From Aurantimicrobium minutum (GTDB lineage Bacteria > Actinomycetota > Actinomycetes > Actinomycetales > Microbacteriaceae): DNA of 64,000 nt. The stretch covers positions 1,302,001 to 1,366,000 of the forward strand of contig NZ_AP017457.1 of the NCBI RefSeq assembly GCF_002355535.1, in the 5' to 3' direction. Under the pieces are notes generated by a model. That model did not search any database and was not told the origin of the DNA. It saw only the letters and a list, made by a program, of their open reading frames with translations. A program made the translations under genes and the position numbers. Each line of letters starts with the position of its first letter. Positions within the stretch are counted from its first letter, which is position 1. This document shows positions 60,952-64,000 of this stretch, piece after piece.

Positions 60952-61712
60952 TAGTAACTCGGAGCTGGTTCGAGGTTAAAGAACTGCTCCAGGGTGGGAA
61001 TTTTCAGGTTGTGCATCGCGGTGGAGACGCGGGTTCCGACATAGCGGAAATGCCAGGGCTCATACTGATACCCAGTGATGGAGTCGTAGCCGTTGGGGTA
61101 GCGAACAATGAAGCCGTACTGCCAGGAATTGGCTGCAAGCCACTGCCCTGCGGCGGTGTCTGCGAAGCAGACATCGACCTGGCAGGGACCGCCGTCGTTG
61201 AGGTCAACAGCTAACCCGGTTTGATGTTCGGAGTGACCGGGCCTGGCCGAATAGGTGTCTGCTTGGGCTTGGCCATCTCGGGCAACAAAGCCGTTATAGG
61301 TTGCAACCTGGGTGTCGTAGCTGCGATAGGCGCTGGCAACACTGAGCTGTATTCCTGCCGCAGCCGCATCTGTGGCCATGCGGTCGAGTGCTTGTGCTGC
61401 TTCAGTACGCAGGGGGCGACTGTAGGGGTTAGACAGTGCTGTGGGCACCGACATGTCTGGGGATTCAAAGTTGCTGGGATTGAGCGGGCGGTGTTTATTC
61501 ACCACCACGGTGATGGAGTTGGGGTCATCGATGTTGAAGAAGGGTGTGCGCGCAGGCTTCGGTGTTGGTGTTGGCGTTGCCGCAGGGCTCGCGGTTGCGG
61601 TCTGTGTGGCCGTTGGTGTTGACGTGGCAATGTCAACACTCCCAGTGGCACAACCTCCCAGAAAGACAGAAGCAATCAACACAGAGCTCAGTGCGGTCGT
61701 TCTGCGCATCAT
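60948..61712 (-). CDS. VanY-type D,D-carboxypeptidase lipoprotein (peptidase M15)
   Basis: 254 residues. A signal peptide ends in the lipobox LGGC (Cys near residue 21), so it is a lipoprotein. A Pro/Thr-rich linker (about 30-58) leads to an M15B domain: zinc ligands in HSEHQTGLAVDLND (about 163-176), SAYRSYDTQVATYN (about 126-139) and EPWHFRYVG (about 226-234). It cleaves the terminal D-Ala of peptidoglycan stem peptides, trimming them or limiting cross-links. Vancomycin resistance by itself should not be inferred. Confidence 0.92.
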   Translation of the reverse strand: MMRRTTALSSVLIASVFLGGCATGSVDIATSTPTATQTATASPAATPTPTPKPARTPFFNIDDPNSITVVVNKHRPLNPSNFESPDMSVPTALSNPYSRPLRTEAAQALDRMATDAAAAGIQLSVASAYRSYDTQVATYNGFVARDGQAQADTYSARPGHSEHQTGLAVDLNDGGPCQVDVCFADTAAGQWLAANSWQYGFIVRYPNGYDSITGYQYEPWHFRYVGTRVSTAMHNLKIPTLEQFFNLEPAPSYY

Positions 61713-62098
61713 CAGGACGGGTTTTCCCGATCGTATGCTTCACGCTTTTCGATAATGAGATCAATGTTGTCCAGCGTCCAGTCGGCAAGCGCGCGAACAG
61801 GAACAATGAGCGTTTGACCTAATTCGGTAAGCGCATATTCAAACCAGGGTGGTGTTTCAGCGTGAACGACGCGTTCGATCAATCCGTCACGTTCCAGCTG
61901 CCGAAGTGTGACAGTAAGCATGCGCCGAGAAATCTTGGGGATGCGTTCCACGAGTTGGGTGTACCGCATGGGCTCTCTACTGAGCACTCCGAGTAAAACA
62001 AGGCTCCACTTGTCACCGATGTGGGAGAGCACCGAGAAGAAGACGTCCCTGTCCGTGGCCTGGATACGTTCTTTGATGCTGTTCAAGTCAGTACTCAT
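61712..62098 (-). CDS. HxlR family transcriptional regulator
   Basis: 128 residues from the ATG of MSTDLNSIKER; a longer frame (to 62314) runs into the divergent pump gene and is rejected. The HxlR winged helix is typical: FFSVLSHIGDKWSLVLLGVLSREPMRYTQLVERIPKI with MLTVTLRQLERDGLIER and the YALTELGQ wing. No cysteine lies near the N-terminus, so it is unlikely to sense electrophiles the way YodB does. It is divergent from a DHA2 efflux gene and shares a palindrome with it, so it probably represses that pump. Confidence 0.92.
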   Translation of the reverse strand: MSTDLNSIKERIQATDRDVFFSVLSHIGDKWSLVLLGVLSREPMRYTQLVERIPKISRRMLTVTLRQLERDGLIERVVHAETPPWFEYALTELGQTLIVPVRALADWTLDNIDLIIEKREAYDRENPS

Positions 62099-62162
62099 GT
62101 GCTCACCCCCTGTGGAAATTGTGGTTGACTTCAGCGATTCTAGGATACTATGTGTTACCGCA

Positions 62163-62177
62163 GTTACTTTTAGTAAC
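62163..62177. promoter_or_regulatory. Palindrome between hxlR and the divergent efflux gene
   Basis: GTTACT-TTT-AGTAAC, a perfect 15-bp palindrome with TACT/AGTA ends like those in known HxlR operators such as YodB, although the spacing differs. Flanking ACT-ATGTG and CACAT-AAGT extend the dyad imperfectly. A weak pump promoter, TTGACT (62125-62130) and TACTAT (62146-62151), lies just upstream. Confidence 0.65.
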
Positions 62178-62212
62178 TTCACATAAGTTTTCCTTCTAAC
62201 CAAAGGCTTTAA

Positions 62213-64000
62213 ATGTCTGCAAAAGCTGTCGCCGACGCGGTGATGTCCAAGCGAGAAATCATGCTCGTGATGATCGGACTCATGTCCGGTATGTTCCTCT
62301 CCGCGCTCGACCAAACCGTGGTCAGTACCTCCATGCGTACCATCGCCGATGACCTCGACGGAATGGCGCTCCAGGCCTGGGTCACCACGGCCTACATGAT
62401 CATGTCGACCATCTCGACTCCTCTGTATGGCAAGCTCAGCGACATCTTCGGGCGACGCCCGCTGTTCATCATTGCCATCAGTATTTTCGTCATCGGTTCA
62501 TTCCTTGCTGGAACAGCAGACACGATGTATTCGTTGGCTGGATACCGCGCCATTCAGGGACTGGGTGCCGGTGGTTTGATGGCGCTACCGCTTGCCATCA
62601 TGGGTGACATGCTTGCTCCGCGGGAGCGTGCGAAATACCAGGGTTACTTCCTCGCGGTCTTTGGTGTCTCCAGCGTGATTGGCCCCCTCATTGGTGGCGT
62701 GCTCTCGGGAACTCCAGAAATCCTCGGCATCGCCGGATGGCGTTGGGTCTTCCTCATCAACGTGCCCATTGGAATCGTTGCTCTCGCCATCGTTCTCAAG
62801 GCACTCCACCTGCCCAAGACGCACCGCCGTGTTCGCATTGACTGGTGGGGTGCCGCCACGGTAATTACCGCAACCGTTCCCCTCCTTCTTGTCGCCGAGC
62901 AGGGTCGCGAGTGGGGCTGGCTCTCTACAGCATCCCTATCTTGCTACCTCATCGGTGTGGCTTCTGCCGTGGCGTTCGTCATGATTGAACGCTCCATGGG
63001 TGATGACGCACTCATACCCATGAAGATGTTCAAGTCTCAAACGTTCACCATGGCCACCATCTTGGGTGTGTTTGTTGGTTTTGGAATGTTCGGCGCCATG
63101 ATGACCATCCCTCTCTACCTTCAGTTGGTCAAGGGTGCTACCCCCACCGAGAGCGGTCTGCTCATGCTGCCGATGATCTTGGGCATGATGATTGCGTCCA
63201 TTGTGAGTGGTCAAGTTATGGCTCGCACGGGAAGCTACAAGTGGTTCCCCCGCATAGGTACTGCCTTCATGATTTTGGGCTTCTTGCTCTTCACGCGTTT
63301 GACCTGGGATAGCCCCTTCTGGTTCGTCATGTTGGGCATGTTCTTCATGGGTGCAGGTCTGGGTCAGCTGATGCAAACCCTCACCGTGGCCAGCCAGAAC
63401 TCTGTAGGCCCACGTGACATTGGTGTTGCCACCAGCTCGTCCACCTTCTTCCGCACGATGGGTGGAACCGCGGGAACAGCAATTTTGTTCTCGGTACTCT
63501 TCAACGCCATCCCGGAAGCACTGAAGAGTGCCTTCACCACACCCTCAATCACTGCTGGTGTGGCCAAAGCACTGGCAGATCCTGCTGTGACGCAGGACCC
63601 TGCCAACGCGGCCATCATCGAAATCTACAAAGACCCCACCGCAATTGGAACCTCCCTCAACGGAGACACCTCCTTCCTCGTTGGGGCCAACGAAGCATTA
63701 GCTAAGCCATTCCTTGTTGGGTTTGCTGACGCAACCGTTCAGGTTTACTGGATTGGCCTGGTTGTTGTAACGATCGCATTCATCCTCAGCTGGTTCCTCA
63801 AGGCAACTCCTCTTCGCCAGAAGTCTGCAATGCAAGAAGCAGCAGACGAGGACGCCGTGCTGCTCGCTGAGAATGCTGCAGAGATGATGGGCTCAATGGT
63901 TGAGCCTGGAACAGCTACAGGCGCAATTCGTCTCAAAGAGGCAGAAAAGCGTGAAGCTGCCCGTCAAGCACACAAAGAAAAAGCAGTAGCCAAGGAAAAG
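62213..64000 (+). CDS. DHA2 family MFS efflux transporter (partial, runs off the window)
   Basis: The frame opens at ATG (MSAKAVADAVMSKR) and continues 596 codons to the window edge without a stop, so the C-terminus is missing. Fourteen helices are visible; the loop motif is GKLSDIFGRRPLFII near residue 75 and WRWVFLINVPIGI lies near 177. A Glu/Ala/Lys-rich cytoplasmic tail begins at about 540. The divergent HxlR gene and shared palindrome suggest drug- or stress-induced expression. Substrate unknown. Confidence 0.93.
   Translation, partial: MSAKAVADAVMSKREIMLVMIGLMSGMFLSALDQTVVSTSMRTIADDLDGMALQAWVTTAYMIMSTISTPLYGKLSDIFGRRPLFIIAISIFVIGSFLAGTADTMYSLAGYRAIQGLGAGGLMALPLAIMGDMLAPRERAKYQGYFLAVFGVSSVIGPLIGGVLSGTPEILGIAGWRWVFLINVPIGIVALAIVLKALHLPKTHRRVRIDWWGAATVITATVPLLLVAEQGREWGWLSTASLSCYLIGVASAVAFVMIERSMGDDALIPMKMFKSQTFTMATILGVFVGFGMFGAMMTIPLYLQLVKGATPTESGLLMLPMILGMMIASIVSGQVMARTGSYKWFPRIGTAFMILGFLLFTRLTWDSPFWFVMLGMFFMGAGLGQLMQTLTVASQNSVGPRDIGVATSSSTFFRTMGGTAGTAILFSVLFNAIPEALKSAFTTPSITAGVAKALADPAVTQDPANAAIIEIYKDPTAIGTSLNGDTSFLVGANEALAKPFLVGFADATVQVYWIGLVVVTIAFILSWFLKATPLRQKSAMQEAADEDAVLLAENAAEMMGSMVEPGTATGAIRLKEAEKREAARQAHKEKAVAKEK

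Noticed and set aside
62099-62314. Longer start of the HxlR regulator
   Set aside because: It would overlap the start of the divergent pump gene and the palindromic promoter; HxlR proteins are about 110-130 residues.

Overview
The window looks like a chromosomal segment of a small-genome actinobacterium of the family Microbacteriaceae (freshwater 'Luna'-type or Aurantimicrobium-like relatives are plausible). The reasons are moderate G+C (about 53% in two hand-counted lines), very tight gene packing with many 4-bp start/stop overlaps, and actinobacterial gene order: clpC, lysS, panC, a DUF2520 gene, a DUF3180 gene, folK-folB-folP-folE, ftsH, hpt, tilS and ppa run as they do around Rv3596c-Rv3628 of Mycobacterium tuberculosis. 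Family-level placement is inference; no rRNA gene is present.

Layout. 0.1-5.1 kb: GAF-domain regulator, anchored surface protein, short ArgA-type acetyltransferase and clpC. 5.3-9.8 kb: pirin, AhpD-like protein, YbaK-type editing protein, aldo/keto reductase and cardiolipin synthase. 9.8-19.9 kb: the conserved housekeeping block for lysyl-tRNA, pantothenate, folate, FtsH, purine salvage, tRNA-Ile lysidine and pyrophosphatase. 19.9-21.7 kb: an M23 peptidase, then tRNA-Glu, tRNA-Asp and tRNA-Phe. 21.7-31.8 kb: a complete heme pathway of the coproporphyrin-dependent (Gram-positive) type as two divergent operons (hemE-hemY-hemQ-hemH leftward; hemA-hemC-hemD-hemB-hemL rightward) plus a TetR regulator. 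32.1-37.6 kb: a ClC channel, two unknown proteins and an ECF-type vitamin importer with a lipoprotein, a fused EcfT-EcfA-EcfA and an S component. 37.6-47.1 kb: an orphan Phd/YefM antitoxin, cobalamin-dependent metH, a dienelactone hydrolase, DUF2252, PPK2, membrane proteins and an Nramp-like transporter. 47.2-64 kb: two DHA2 efflux pumps, an acyl-CoA oxidase-like flavoprotein, a DMT permease, a DEAD-box helicase with a long repeat-rich N-terminus, two tRNA-Ser genes, a LytR-CpsA-Psr protein, serS, pheA, pgm, a VanY-type lipoprotein and an HxlR regulator.

The main discovery candidate is the heme cluster. Its left edge is an intact tRNA-Phe gene. Its right edge is a 53-bp copy of the 3' half of that tRNA (51 of 53 bases identical), followed by a second terminator. 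This is the scar that site-specific integration into a tRNA 3' end leaves behind. The roughly 10.3 kb between them holds all nine enzymes from glutamyl-tRNA to heme and a regulator, but no integrase or other mobility gene. It therefore reads as a cargo-only, possibly fixed, heme-prototrophy island.

Secondary leads are a putative cobalamin ECF importer near metH, an orphan antitoxin gene preceded by two TGTACA boxes, a helicase with a structured leader of about 180 nt, and candidate operators upstream of clpC, in the hemE/hemA gap, upstream of the TetR gene and between hxlR and its divergent pump gene.
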